From Stomorhina lunata (taxonomy: Eukaryota > Arthropoda > Insecta > Diptera > Rhiniidae): DNA of 64,000 bases. The DNA is taken from assembly GCA_933228675.1 (NCBI GenBank), contig OW121742.1:15268489-15332488 (forward strand), in the 5' to 3' direction. Shown piece by piece: positions 1 to 11,400 of this stretch. The notes below the pieces were generated by a model, which had not been told where the DNA came from, made no database searches, and saw nothing but the letters and a program-made list of their open reading frames with translations. Position numbers and translations under genes: made by a program. Numbering within the stretch: position 1 is the stretch's first letter; the number at the start of each line of letters is the position of its first letter.

Positions 1-796
1 TGTTATTTTATTTTGTTGGGGAAGTTGTGTCTTTTCAAACCAAGAAGCGTAAACGTGTCCAAATTATCATATAGATCATCGATCTTTAACAACTTTGGTA
101 AGGAGAGAATAGAGAAAAAAAATCACTTTTTATGCTTGAATTAACCGCTTTTACATGTAATTTGGCTCTAAATAATGGTTGCTACAATAATAACGTAATG
201 ATTTATACCACACCTAATTTAATTTCATTTATTTCTATGTTTGTTAAATATTTTTTTTATTATAATAAAATTTTCATGAAAATTCATTTCAGTTTTTTCC
301 CAAAAATGTCAGTCATTGCTAGAGATGATAGTAAATCACGCCTACGCATTGCATTTTTTATGGAATTGTTTGTTTTTTTTATTGCTGAATTATATGGAAT
401 GACGAGCCAAGGTTTTCAAGTGGAATATGATTTAAGTGATCACAAGAACTTGATTAGATGACATTTTACTTATGTTTTTGTTAGATATTTACAATATTTT
501 AGATCGGCTTAGACAAAAAAAGTTACACTAGTTGAGAATAAAGTTATATACTTTTTTAAGTAACATCACAGAATTTTGGAATCAAGGCCTGTCACTTAAT
601 ATTAGATATGAAAAGTTTTATTTTTAAAATTCTGTGTTTTTACCAAGCATAACATTTCAAATTCTGCCTGGGTTTAAGTCCCAGTCATGACAACATTACT
701 CTGTAATTAAATTCAGTTAAATTAGCCCTACAGCCTTATTAACATGCTGTCGATGTTAACAAATAAAATTTGATGTAAAACTAAAAGCTCAAATAA
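1..796. other. AT-rich non-coding DNA
   Basis: No conserved coding signal is seen. The open frame at 132-461 is AT-driven, without a recognisable domain. A tRNA B-box-like sequence lies near 661-690. Confidence 0.6.
661..692 (+). repeat. tRNA T-arm-like fragment (possible SINE relic)
   Basis: CTGGGTTTAAGTCCCAG forms a perfect 5-bp T-stem with a 7-nt loop, followed by CATGACAACA. No A box or acceptor stem is visible upstream, so it is not a functional tRNA. It could be a SINE fragment or chance. Confidence 0.3.
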
Positions 797-1531
797 AAAA
801 ATCTTATTTTTATAGAAAATTTTTCAAAAAGTTTCCTATAAAAATTAAAAAATTTATTTTTTTTAAGGAATTTTTTCAAAAATTTCTTATTTTTATGGAA
901 AATTTTTCAAAAATTTCTTATTTTTATAGAAAATTTTTCAAAAATTTCTTATTTTTATGGAAAATTTTTCAAAAATTTCTTATTTTTACATGAAATTGTT
1001 GAAAAATTTCTAAGTTTTATAGGAAATTGTTGAAAAATTTTCTAATTTTTATAGGAAATTGTTGAAAAATTCTAATTTTTGTAGGAAATTTTAAAAAAAT
1101 TTTTTATTTTTATAAGAAAAATTTAAAAAATTTCTTATTTTTTTTAGCAAATTTTTCAAAAATTTCTTATTTTTATATTAAATATTTCAAAAATTTCTTA
1201 CTTTTATAAAAAAAAAATTAAAAAATTTCTTATTTTTATAGGAAATTTTTCAAAAATTTTTTAGTTTTATATGAAATTTTTCAATAATTTCAGATTTTTA
1301 AAGGAAATTTTTCAAAAATTTCTTATTTTTATAGGAAATTTTTCAAAGATTTCATACTTTTATAAAAAAAATTTTTCAAAAATTTCTTATTTTTATAGAA
1401 AAATTTTCAAAAATTTTTTAGTTTTAGAGGAAAGTTTTCAAAAATTTCTTATTTTTATATAAAAATTTTCAAAAATTTCTGATTTTTAATGGAAATTTTT
1501 CAAAAATTTGTTTTTTTTTATAGAAAATGTT
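797..1531 (+). repeat. Tandem array A, about 31-bp monomer
   Basis: About 23 degenerate copies of a 31-bp monomer whose core reads GAAATTTTTCAAAAATTTC, followed by TTATTTTTATAG. Copies differ by several substitutions and 1-3 bp indels, so this is an old array. The core is a perfect dyad around the central C. Open frames inside it (for example 1271-1462) are by-products of the repeat. Confidence 0.95.
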
Positions 1532-1544
1532 TAAACTGAATGGC

Positions 1545-1575
1545 CCCGGTTCAAATCCCACCAAGGGCAACAATT
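1545..1575 (+). repeat. tRNA B-box-like fragment
   Basis: CCCCGGTTCAAATCCCACC contains a GGTTCAAATCC B-box match, followed by AAGGGCAACAA and a T-run. It abuts the right end of array A. There is no upstream A box. A SINE 3' fragment is possible but unproven. Confidence 0.3.
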
Positions 1576-2387
1576 TTTTTTAGTTTTTTTTTTATTAAAA
1601 GAGTCTTTTTAATGATTTTTGAATTTTAAGAACTTAAATATTATCTTCTGTAAAAGAAATTTGTAAAACTAACTTACGTTAATGAAAAAATACCATCATG
1701 AGTCAATTTTGATTATGTGGGGGATGTTGAATACAAAACACGATTCTAATTGGTCATAACTTGGTAAGCCCAACTTATCTGGGTCATCCTTCATCTCAAC
1801 TGTGGACACACCTCCTCATGGTATCACCCGGGGAGCTAGTTTAACACCCATTAATATTGTGAGTTAACATGTTCCGAGAGTTGTCCCATAAAATCGATAA
1901 AAATGGGTTAGGATTACGGGCTAGTAACCCTCTCTTGAAAAAAAATACAATGAAGAGGATAAAATTAGAATTGAAATGTCCCACTACCTAATATTAGAGG
2001 AGGATGTCCGAAACATCGATAGAAAGACCAAGTAGAGGAACATTTTTCAAAGCTTGGCCTATAAAATTGGAGAATATTCGCACAAGATCGAAATCCATGG
2101 AATTCTAACATATGCTCGGACTTTGACCTTAACAGGTTGTAACATTTAAGTAAGTAAGAGTCAATCTTATGTAAAAACTTATACAAAAAAGAAGATTTAA
2201 ATTGTTTAAGTTTTAAAATAATTTTAAAAAAGTTTTAAAATAATAACAAAAAATCGTATTAAAATATTTTTCCAAAAATTACAACAAAGCAAAAAAAAGC
2301 AGGGAAAAACGAAGTTATTTTCACATGATTTGGATCTAAAAATAAAAATTGTTTATATTAATTATAAGCTGCTAAGTTTTCAACATA
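1576..2387. other. Non-coding stretch with a more GC-rich block at 1720-1945
   Basis: Bases 1720-1945 are clearly richer in G+C than the surroundings and end near an A-run at about 1939, which is the look of a LINE 3' fragment. I cannot name a family. The rest shows no gene. Confidence 0.35.
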
Positions 2388-2457
2388 TGAAGTAGCTCAG
2401 TGGAAGAGTCTCTGCCTAGCAGTCGGAGGGTCTGGGTTCGAGCCCCCATGGGATCAT
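2388..2457 (+). repeat. tRNA-like sequence, probably pseudo-tRNA or SINE head
   Basis: An A box (TAGCTCAGTGG, 2393-2403) and a B box (GGTTCGAGCC, 2435-2444) stand at normal tRNA spacing. A plausible anticodon loop CTAGCAG would give AGC (Ala). The D-stem pairs GCTC with GAGT. The acceptor ends do not pair and the T-stem has only three good pairs, so a working tRNA is unlikely. A tRNA-derived SINE head or a decayed tRNA-Ala copy fits better. Confidence 0.5.
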
Positions 2458-2706
2458 AAAAAGAATTTTGTATTTCGTTTAAAAATATATGTTTTTAATA
2501 AAACAACAACAAAAAAGTTGTTGCTGTTGTTGTTGTTGCTTTCAAATTGCTTACCCAAGTCATTAATTTTCTGCAATTGGTAAGTACTTGCCTCCAATGA
2601 CATCCCCATGTTAATGTAATGACTTAAACAGCGTATGAGTAAGTAGTTCGTGTTCAATAGTTTAACTGTTTAACTCATTATTTGGTAATGAAAAGTTTTA
2701 CTGGGT
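2458..2706. other. Non-coding spacer with a CAA/TTG microsatellite
   Basis: A short imperfect CAA run (about 2503-2516) is followed by an inverted TTG run (2516-2540), able to fold on itself. No gene seen. Confidence 0.5.
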
Positions 2707-3788
2707 TGATAGGAAATTTTTCAAATTTTCTTGTTTTTGGAAAATTTTTTTGGGAAATTTTTCAATTTTTTTTTACTTTTTTTGGGAAGTTTTTAAAAAA
2801 TTTCTTATTTTTATAGGAATTTTTCAAAAGTTTCTCATTTTCATCCAAAATTAAGAGATTTAAAAAAAAAATATTTTTATTAGAAATTTTTCAAAAATTT
2901 CTTATTGATATAGGAAATTTTTTAAAAATGTCTTACTTTTATAAGTTTTTCAAAAATTTCTTATTTTTATAGGAAGTTTTTCAAAAATTTTTTATTTTTA
3001 TAGGAAATGTTTTCAAAAGTTTCTCATTTTTATAGGAAATTGTTCTAAAACTTCTTATTTTTATAGGAAATTTTTAAAAATTTCTCATTTTTTTTAGGAA
3101 ATTTTTCTAAAATTTCTTATTTTTATAGGAAATTTTTTAAAAGTTTCTTATTTTTATAGGAAAATTTTCAAAAATTTCTTATTTTTTAGGAATTTTTTTA
3201 AAAATTTCTTATTTTTTTAGGAAATTTTTTAAAAATTTCTTATTTTTTTAGGAAATTTTTTAAAAATTTCTTATTTTGATAGGAAATTTTCCAAAAATTT
3301 CTTATTTCCATAGGAAATTTTTAAAAAAATTCTTATTTTGATATGAAATTTTCAAAATTTTCTTATTTTTGAAGGAAATTTTCGAAAGAGTTGTTAGTTT
3401 TACAGGAAGTTTTTAAAAAATTTGTTATTTTTTTAGGAAAATTTTCAAAAAATTCTTATTTTTACATAAAATTTTAAAAAAATTTCTTATTTTTATAGGA
3501 AATTTTTTAAAAATGTTTTATTTTTATAGGAAATTTTAAAAAAAAATTATTAATTTTATTACAAAATTTTCAAAAATTTAATATTTTTATAGGAATTTTT
3601 TAAGAAGTTCATAATTTTATAGGAAATTTTTCGAAAATTTCATTTTGTAAAAGAAAATTTGCGAAAATTTCTTAGTTGTTTCCTATACAATTTAAAAAAA
3701 AAACTCTTATTTTTATAGGAAATTTTTAAAAAATTTATTTTTTTTTATAGGAAATTTTTCAAAATTTCTTATTTTTGAGGAAATTTTC
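2707..3788 (+). repeat. Tandem array B, about 31-bp monomer
   Basis: Roughly 34 copies of the same 31-bp family as array A (TTTTTATAGGAAATTTTTCA core). Copies are diverged, with many T-run expansions and 1-3 bp deletions. Same orientation as array A. Confidence 0.95.
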
Positions 3789-4939
3789 AGATATCTATAA
3801 CTAAACTAGAACTACGATCGTTTTAAAAATCGAATCTGTGCAGCATGTGTCTCTGTCTATAATGACCAGTCACATAAATTTGACTTTGACTATTTCTATT
3901 TCCAACCTTGATAGTTTTTTTTATGTTCTTGAGCTGTTGTAACTCTTTTTCAATTTTAATCATCCACCCATGTTAGGAATCTTTGGAATTTGGCAAAGAC
4001 ATAAACTCTCATACTCACACAGAATAAACCTCAAAAGTTTTGAGCCAAATTAAGGCATGTGTTGCACCTGTTTCTTTATTGTCACAGTCAACGAAAGACA
4101 AGAAGAGCAACGTGCAACAAATAGAAGTTTTGCGAAAGTTATGTGCTATACATTTCAGGCTTGGAGTAGGCACGTCAATGACAACTAAGTTGACATGTTG
4201 CGTTTTTTGTTGTTGTTGTAGTTTCCAACTTAAATCTCTTACATTTTAAATTGCCGTTTTTTTCTCGAGATGTTATTGTTTGATACTTTATTGGGTTGCT
4301 TGTTCTAAAGCTTTCTTATTTTTTTTTTTTTAATTTTTATGTTTTAGTTTTTGCTGATTCTTGTTTAAAGTTTGACAAGTTCTGTGCCACAATATCGGTG
4401 GCACTTAATCTACTAAGCAATCTTTCAACAACGATGATTGTTCAATCCAAAAACTAACAGCAAGTGGTATTAAATAACACTCCAAAGCCATAATAAGATT
4501 GGGAGAAAAAAAAAATTGTCTGATTTTTCTACATATAGAACGTGTATGTAGAGGAAACTCTATTTTACTTGGCAGAATTGCCTGATTTTTGGTTATCTTA
4601 CGACAGGAATCTATTTTGAGATCATTTCAAATAAAATTTTAAGCAGAAACTTCTCTAAAGAACTGTTTTTGAAGTTGAACAGAAAAAAATTTAGAGAACG
4701 CATCCACAGCATCATCATAATCTTTAAGCCTGGGAACATAACAATATACAAGATCAGTATAGAAGAGAAATGATCGTTAAACATTTTCTTAAGAATTATA
4801 GTTGGAATTGTTACATTTTGCCAGGAAAATAGATTTTGGTAGCTTTTTCAATATATTTCGATGTGTAGTCTTAGAAAGACTATTTTTGAGGGGTCGTTGA
4901 GAAGTTGTCTGAAATTTTGATACTTAAGGACAAAAATAC
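3789..4939. other. Non-coding DNA
   Basis: Mixed AT-rich sequence with a TTGTTGTTG run near 4207. No splice-bounded open frame, RNA gene or TE end recognised. Confidence 0.5.
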
Positions 4940-6680
4940 CTTCTAATTCAACGCAAAGCTTTTCGTATTGTAAACCAATACGCTTTCTCTGTTGGTATAG
5001 GTACTATAAAAGCTTTTGAAACTAAAATATTATGAATCTTTTGGTCTCTATGAATAAGACCACAAATCGAAAAGCTTTTGGAATTATAAACCAAACTAAA
5101 ATACATTGAGCCCTCGTCTAGAATGCTACGGAAAGGAGAGCTTTTCAAATTATATATAAATATTTAAAGCTTTTTAAACTAAAATACACTGAATCCCCTA
5201 GCCTTAATTAAGAGGTTTATTATCGAGTTCTGAAAAATATTATATTATTTTGAAAAAATTTCTACTTAAAACAATAAATTGGCTTTGAGCTTTTCAGCTC
5301 AAAAGTTCTTTTAAACAAATGTAAAGAAAAATCCCTGTTCTCGATTACGATTGTTCAGTTTTTATGCCTCTAACTTTCAGCGAACAGAACAATGGATCAA
5401 AAAGGTCTTTCTTGATCGTATTTACACTAACAGCTTTTCTGAAAATAATTATGCTTCTTAAACTTAAAAATTAGATGTCTGCTAGAGCTTTTTGAATTTA
5501 AAAGCAATCCCTTAATCCTATTAAGATCCACTTCAGAATTAAAGTTTAAATAGATTGTAAAGCTTCTTGTACTCTAAAGCCATGCACTCTCCCTTATTGT
5601 ATCAAGAAGTCGAAAAGCTTAACGAACAAAAGCTTTTCCCGAATCAAAAACAGTCTTAACACCAACTCAAATTTTCTGATGACATTAAAGACACATAAAG
5701 ACATTGTAGTGCCATGGATTGAAAAGCTTTTAGAAGTACAAGCCAAAGTTTTCCAAAAAAAGCGAAAAATATTTCCTCTTAATGTCAATACCAAGAGCTT
5801 TTCCTTACAATTCTTGTAATACTAATTCAAAATTATTTTATTATACGTATCAACACAAACTCTAAAATAAAAGACTTAAAGAAATTATAATGAATCGAAA
5901 AGCTTTTCTAATTTTTAACCAAAGCGCTTCCCCTAATTTTTTACAAAAAGCTTTTTGAATGATAAGCAAACCTATTCTTATAATCGTATTAAGATCCATT
6001 TCACCTAAAAATCTTTTGACAATTTAACATACTAAAAAAGCTTTGATGTAAAACAGAAAGCTTTTTGTATACCAAACCAAATTTTTTAATCAAAATTAGG
6101 CACAATCAAACTTTGTAATGCAATGAACTGAAAAACTTGACTTATGTGGGGTTTATATAACTCAAGCGGATGACGATTGAGTAAAATTTACATGTACTTT
6201 GTTATTGTAACAAAAACGAAATATGTACATGTAAATTTCACTCAATCGTCAGTCGCTTGAGTTATATAAACCCTACACAATACTTTGGAAGCAAAGCATT
6301 TCAATCAAATGTATTAACCATAATCCCAACTATAAATTTTAATCAACTTTAAAGAAAGATATTCAAACTGTTGCATTTGATTGGAAAGCTTTTTTTATTA
6401 CAGATTAAAGTTTCGTTCTAATTGAATCATGACCAACCTCACCTGCAGTTTAATTTAGAACATAATAGATTGGAAGCTTTTCAATTTTTAAACCAAAGCT
6501 ATACCCCTAATAATATTAAGATCATATTTACCTTAAAAATGTTAACAAAAGAAAAAAACCTAGTGAAATAAAAGGGAGAGCTTTTAGAACTATGAACTAA
6601 AGCTTCTTTTTCAACAAGTTTCCTTTAAAACTTTTCCCTAATTACGAATTTTGTCATTAAATGAAGCTTTTTGACAGTGG
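4940..6680 (+). repeat. Highly diverged repeat cluster built on AAGCTTTT
   Basis: AAGCTTTT or AGCTTTT occurs about 18 times, usually followed by GAATT and then TAAACCAA or TAAGCAAA. The three best alignable copies start near 5484, 5945 and 6468. Each reads AGCTTTT, GAAT-like sequence, AAGCAA or AACCAAAG, then ATTAAGATC and further shared bases over about 100 bp. The rest are worn fragments. This looks like an ancient tandem or dispersed repeat; the family is not recognised. Confidence 0.6.
6145..6279. mobile_element. Palindromic hairpin MITE
   Basis: Two arms of about 60 bp are inverted copies of each other. The left arm begins TGTGGGGTTTATATAACTC at 6145; the right arm ends GAGTTATATAAACCCTACAC near 6278. 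About 20 bp around 6205-6220 form the loop. A few mismatches show moderate age. It sits inside the AAGCTT repeat cluster. The target duplication is not clear. Confidence 0.75.
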
Positions 6681-8567
6681 CTATATTCTAAATGATGGCT
6701 ATCGATTGTTAAGAAGCCAATTTGCCACAAAATTTCAGGAATTATGGAGTGACCATTTAAAATCTTCAAGTTCAAAAAATGTTTAAATATTTCACAAAAA
6801 ACAACGAAAGCCTAAAGTTTAGACTCTAAAAGGAAAGCTACTACAAGAAACCCAAAATTGCTAAAAATACAAGTGGTGGTAACTTTATCAACCTCTTCCA
6901 CTTAAAGCAATATCAGTTGGGAGCAGCAAAAAAACTGCTAAATGTTTCAACTTAAATGTCATTGTTACAACATGTAGACAGGACCAGAGTACATAGAGAA
7001 CAACTAAAACAGGCAACTTTTAAAATAGTTTCATACCAAAAAAAAACAAGTGCAAAAAAAAGCTAAAAGCGAAAACTTATCGCAGATGCTGGTCAATACC
7101 AGAAAAAAACTGGGGGAAAAAAACTTTGGCAGGCAAAAAACATCATCTTACAGAGACATGATGTCATCTCAAATCACGATCGATGATCAACGAAATGTAA
7201 TTTTTAGTCACTGAAAGTCAAGACCAATTTAATACAAAATAGTCAGGGAGATAGATATGTAGGTATGGAAGGACGTATGGTCTGAAGTTATAGCTGGTGT
7301 ATCAAAGTTTTAAAAACAAGCAAACCAATCAAGCAGTCAACTGACTTAAGCATCCAACCACCAACTTGATCAACTGATCAACTAAACATCTAAACCATCT
7401 ACTAAATCTGATCATTGGACATCATTTTTTGTTATTTTCACTCACTCATTTTGATCATCCTCATCATGATCACAATCATCATCATTATCATTTAGAGAAG
7501 CAGAGGCAGTGATCCAATGATCATCATTATTAAAATCAAAATCTTTAAAATGATCATTACTATTATTATGATCATCCTAGTCTTCATCAGTCAATTGTTT
7601 TTAGACAAAAAGCCACAACTTGTGACATTATGCAGGAATTTTGCTCGTGTTATACAAGTTGAGAATATGTCATGTGCAGCAAATTATAATAAAAATGTTG
7701 TTAGTTTTTAAAACTTTTTGCCTTTTGACGATGATTTTTCCTTAAACATTTTTATGGTTTGTTTTTAAAACAAAAAAAAAAAAAAAAAACTTTTTCAAAA
7801 AAAATCTTTAAAAAAAATAGTAAAAAGAAAAATCACCTCAGAAAGATAAGCAGACAGAATTGTTACGTGATGTTTGTGTTATAGTTATGTCTTTGTATAA
7901 ATTCATTTCAATTGATTTTTGTTATGTTGGTGGGTTTTTTATGTTAGCAGTTTTCCTTCTAAATTATTGTATTCAATTTGATTTTGTCATATGAATTAGA
8001 AACAATTGAAGATTTTCTAGATTTCTATCTAATGATAAATATATTAGATGTTTGTTTTATATCTTATGGAATAGTAGAGCTAAGATTGATGTGTTAGTTA
8101 GCCTTTACTGGCCAATTGATTTACTGTTGGAATCCTGACATTGATTCTTGTATCTAGTTAGAGTTGCAGTTTTTGTTTTAAATAATTTATGTTAATTTGT
8201 TTCATGTTTTGTTGAAAGGTCTTCAAATAGTTTGTCATATTTTGCAAAGTTAATTGAAAATTTGTTATCAGGAAATTCGGAAATTGAGCAGTTAATGGTA
8301 GAGTTAAGGATGTGGAAATTTATATATTTACGTACAGGGTGACAAATAAATTTTGTAACATTAATAATCTTTTGTCAAGATTAGGTAATTTATTGTTTAT
8401 TAATTAATTTGAAAAATAATGCATTTTTATTAAAGTAATTGATGAAGTTTTGTAAATAATTGAACTCGAATGGCTTATAAAAAGTATTTATTAAGGAATC
8501 TAAAGCGCGAAGCGGTCAACTATTCAAATTCGTGTTTCATTGTCCCAATTTTCTATTTTCGTTTTAT
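6681..8567. other. Non-coding DNA with ATGATC/CATCAT simple sequence
   Basis: Dispersed ATCATC-type simple sequence at 7395-7585 and an A-run at 7770-7800. The open frame at 7517-7711 is mostly encoded by that simple sequence and is not credible. Confidence 0.5.
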
Positions 8568-9130
8568 CAAAATTGAAAATTTGTTTATCAAAAATTTATC
8601 TATAGAAATTTATTTTATTAAAAATTTTTCTAAAGAAAATTTTTTTTATCATGAATTTTTCTATAGAAAATTTTTCTATACAAAATTTTTTTCATCAATC
8701 TCACGACCATCAAAAATTTTTTTATGAAAAATTTTTTTATCAAAAATTTTTCTATAGAAAATTGTCTTACAAAAATTATTCTATAGAAAATTGTCTTTAA
8801 AAATGTTTTATCAAAAATTTTTCTATAGAAAATTTTTTTACCAAAAATTTTTCTAAAGAAAATTTTTTTATCAAGAATTTTTCTATAGACAAATTTTTTT
8901 ATAGAAGATTTTTTTATTAAAAATTTTTCTATAGAAAATTGTCTTACAAAAATTTTTCTATAGAAAATTTTCTTATAGAAAATTTTTTTCAAAATCGAAA
9001 ATTTTTTTATCAAAAATTTTTCTATAGAAAATTTTTTCTTAAAAATTTTTTTTATAGAAATATAGAAAATTTTCTATAAAATTTAATTTTTATGGAACAA
9101 TTTTGCAAAGAAAAATATTTTTATATAAAA
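8568..9130 (+). repeat. Tandem array C, about 30-bp CTATAG monomer
   Basis: About 18 copies of a monomer with core ATCAAAAATTTTTCTATAG followed by AAAATTT and T-runs. The Lys/Phe/Ile-rich frames here are repeat artefacts. The right flank is shared with array L at 31.7-33.8 kb. Confidence 0.9.
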
Positions 9131-9245
9131 ATCTAAAATTGTTTAATATTACAATTTATTTCTGTTTTGAAAAATATTCCCAATGTTTCCAAAAATAATA
9201 ACGTCGTGGCAACAATATTCGAGATTATTATTTCTTTGTTCTCTC

Positions 9246-9494
9246 GAACCATGTATTTTGTTGCTATAAATTGGATTTTGATTTGTTTCTTGCCTATTTA
9301 CTTTTTGTCTTTTCTTGACCAAGCGGCACCAACCAACTCTGTTCACATCCAAATTCCAACTGAATGTTTTTAATACTCATTTTCACGAGTTTTATTAATG
9401 ATTGTGGTATTTACGAAAATTAAAAATATTCATCGGCTACTGGTGGTATGGGCTGCGTCTCCTGCGCATAAGCAACAAATGACATTACCACATC
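9246..9494 (+). repeat. Right flank shared with array L
   Basis: The segment from CCATGTATTTTGTTGCTATA through CACGAGTTTT to about 9480 aligns with 33818-34007, with substitutions and one roughly 50-bp length difference. Because the preceding CTATAG arrays are also alike, array plus flank appears to be one dispersed unit present twice. Confidence 0.75.
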
Positions 9495-9526
9495 ATCCAC
9501 CATCGGCCTTACCACCGATGGTGGAT
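9495..9526. other. Perfect 12-bp stem-loop
   Basis: ATCCACCATCGG (9495-9506) pairs exactly with CCGATGGTGGAT (9515-9526) around an 8-nt loop. It is unusually GC-rich for this region and lies just beyond the flank shared with array L. No Helitron-type CTRRT end follows. Confidence 0.8.
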
Positions 9527-10079
9527 AAAAATTGCCTGTAAAACAAAAATACAGATAAAATAAGTTTAGGCTTTCTTTTGTGGTGCTATGTCAGACCAAC
9601 AATTATAAAATTAAGCCTACTTCGTATATGGAAGCCAATATTGAAGAGTTTCCTGCTGATATGTTGGTAAAACTTTGCAAAAATTGTACCTTTCAGCTTT
9701 TCGATGAAATAATCGAATTTATTGAAATTATCTATAAACCTTAAAGTACATATTGACTTAAATAAATATTTTCTTATACAAACGATGTATACGACGAAAT
9801 TTATTGAAACTCAAATAAGTTTTGTATATTTGAATAAAATTCACAGCTAGTTTATGGATTTCTTACTTTTAATTGGAATGGGTGCTTTTGTTGGAATAGG
9901 TCCATATTTCACCACAAAATATTTCATAATATAAATACAAAAATTCTCAAGTAAGTTATAAATAGTGTTTGATATGAGACCTTTTTTAAAAATCCGACCA
10001 AATTTGACTATGGGCTTAAAAACAGAAATTGCGTTAAAATTTAGCCTTGATCTAAATCTTTAGAATAATTTAAAAAGAT
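9527..10079. other. Non-coding DNA
   Basis: AT-rich sequence without repeats or open frames that I can support. Confidence 0.5.
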
Positions 10080-10690
10080 GTTCCATACTATCCCAGTTGG
10101 GTCTTCTTCTGATATCCTTGACTCCCAGTGGAGCATAGGGGCCTAGGATGCATATGGGATGAAGCTGTTGCCTGGGCTTCCTGCTTACAGATAATAACTG
10201 TATTTAATGCCTACTCGCACCTCTCCGCGGTACATCCCGGAAACCTGAGTAGCCTGGTTGAAGTTGCAGTAAACAACCCGAGTGGAATTCTATGTTTGGG
10301 CTAACCTGACAGGGAGTTATCTAGGTGCCATTCCGACGTATTTGGGCTAAAGGTCTAAGATAATTGTACTTGGTAAAGTACGAAACTGTAGCATCAGTTC
10401 ATCATGTTAGTTGCGGCTACAAGCGGGCGTTTGTCTCGGATCGAGTGGCTCACTTTACAAACATGGCTCTTGTCTTTGGACTCATCATCCATCGACTAAG
10501 CACTTACGATGTTTTAAGCATGGAAAGAAATAACATTACAGAATATACTACTATTACTCCAAGGGCTAATCATGCCAGAAATCCCTCTGCTACGGCAGCT
10601 GGCACAAGGATTTTGGAGGAGCCTAATCTATGCAAGAACATCCTGATGAATGAAACCACTTGGGTCTCGGATTTTAATTTTATTTAAAAT
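10080..10690. other. GC-richer block, probable decayed TE fragment
   Basis: Base composition differs sharply from both sides. The 107-codon frame at 10364-10687 has ordinary amino acid content, but I recognise no domain, and 10080-10363 is interrupted by stops in every frame I tried. A worn retroelement piece is the likeliest reading; a non-TE exon relic cannot be excluded. Confidence 0.35.
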
Positions 10691-10779
10691 TTTGGTTCCT
10701 ATTAAAGGATGCAACCTCTAACACATTTCATATCTTTTAAACAGGGACCCTAACTGTTATAACTTTTATCGTAAAAGAA

Positions 10780-10857
10780 AATAAAAGTTATTTTTTGACT
10801 TTTATTTTTTCGAGCAGAAATAAAAGTTATTTTTTGACTTTTATTTTTTCGAGCAGA
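10780..10857 (+). repeat. 39-bp repeat, two copies, forward arm of the hAT-type MITE
   Basis: Two units contain AAAAGTTATTTTTTGACTT and CGAGCAG; successive CGAGCAG motifs start at 10811 and 10850, giving a 39-bp period. Confidence 0.9.
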
Positions 10858-11004
10858 AATAAATGTTACATTTGCTTAAATTCATGATAAATTTATTGAA
10901 AATTTTTGTCAAACAAAGATAATTTTTAAGCAAAAATAATTTGCATATGCTCACAAATTAATGGAGTTGAGTTTCGCAATCATAATTTGGGTTGCAAACA
11001 CAAA

Positions 11005-11290
11005 AATAACTTTTATTTCTGCTCGAAAAAATTAAAGTCAAAAAATAACTTTTATTTCTGCTCGAAAAAATAAAAGTAAAAAATAACTCATTTTTGCTCG
11101 AAAAAATAAAAGTAAAAAAATAATTTATTCATGATCGAAATAATAAAAATCAAAAATAAATGTTATTTTTGCTTGAAAAAATAGAAATCAAAAAATAACT
11201 TTTATTTTTGCTCAAAAAAAAAAAAAAAAAATAAAAATCAAAAAATAACTGTTATTTTTTTTCTAAAAAATAAAAATTAGATTTTTAAAA
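11005..11290 (-). repeat. 39-bp repeat, inverted arm of the hAT-type MITE
   Basis: The same unit on the opposite strand: CTGCTCG at 11019 and 11058 (39-bp period), then about five progressively decayed copies toward the right end. Divergence rises outward from the loop. Confidence 0.85.
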
Positions 11291-11400
11291 ATATCTATCA
11301 AAATGGTATACTTGGTTTTATTCTGCGACATTTCCTTGCGGTTGCTTTTTTTTAATCAAAAATTCAAAAATAACAGTCATTTTCGGTCCCTGCTTTTAAA

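Larger units (their letters stand above)
10742..11392. mobile_element. Non-autonomous hAT-type element (MITE)
   Basis: Terminal inverted repeats begin CAGGGACCCTAACTGTTAT on the left and, read inward from the right, CAGGGACCG, with ACTGTTAT again a few bases in. Flanking 8-bp direct repeats CTTTTAAA (10734-10741 and 11393-11400) are exact and fit the hAT pattern nTnnnnAn. No transposase is present. The interior carries 39-bp tandem repeats in two opposite orientations, so most of the 651-bp element can fold. Confidence 0.88.

Noticed and set aside
2388..2457. Functional tRNA-Ala gene
   Set aside because: The acceptor stem does not pair and the T-stem is incomplete, although A and B boxes are good.
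8630..9013. 127-codon minus-strand frame rich in Lys/Phe/Ile
   Set aside because: It is the translation of array C monomers. The same K-I-F-Y patterns appear wherever an array monomer length allows an open frame (for example 38831-39140, 42989-43189, 47915-48154, 55689-55988).
10364..10687. 107-codon frame in GC-richer DNA
   Set aside because: No domain recognised and adjacent sequence of the same composition is closed in all frames; kept only as a probable TE relic.
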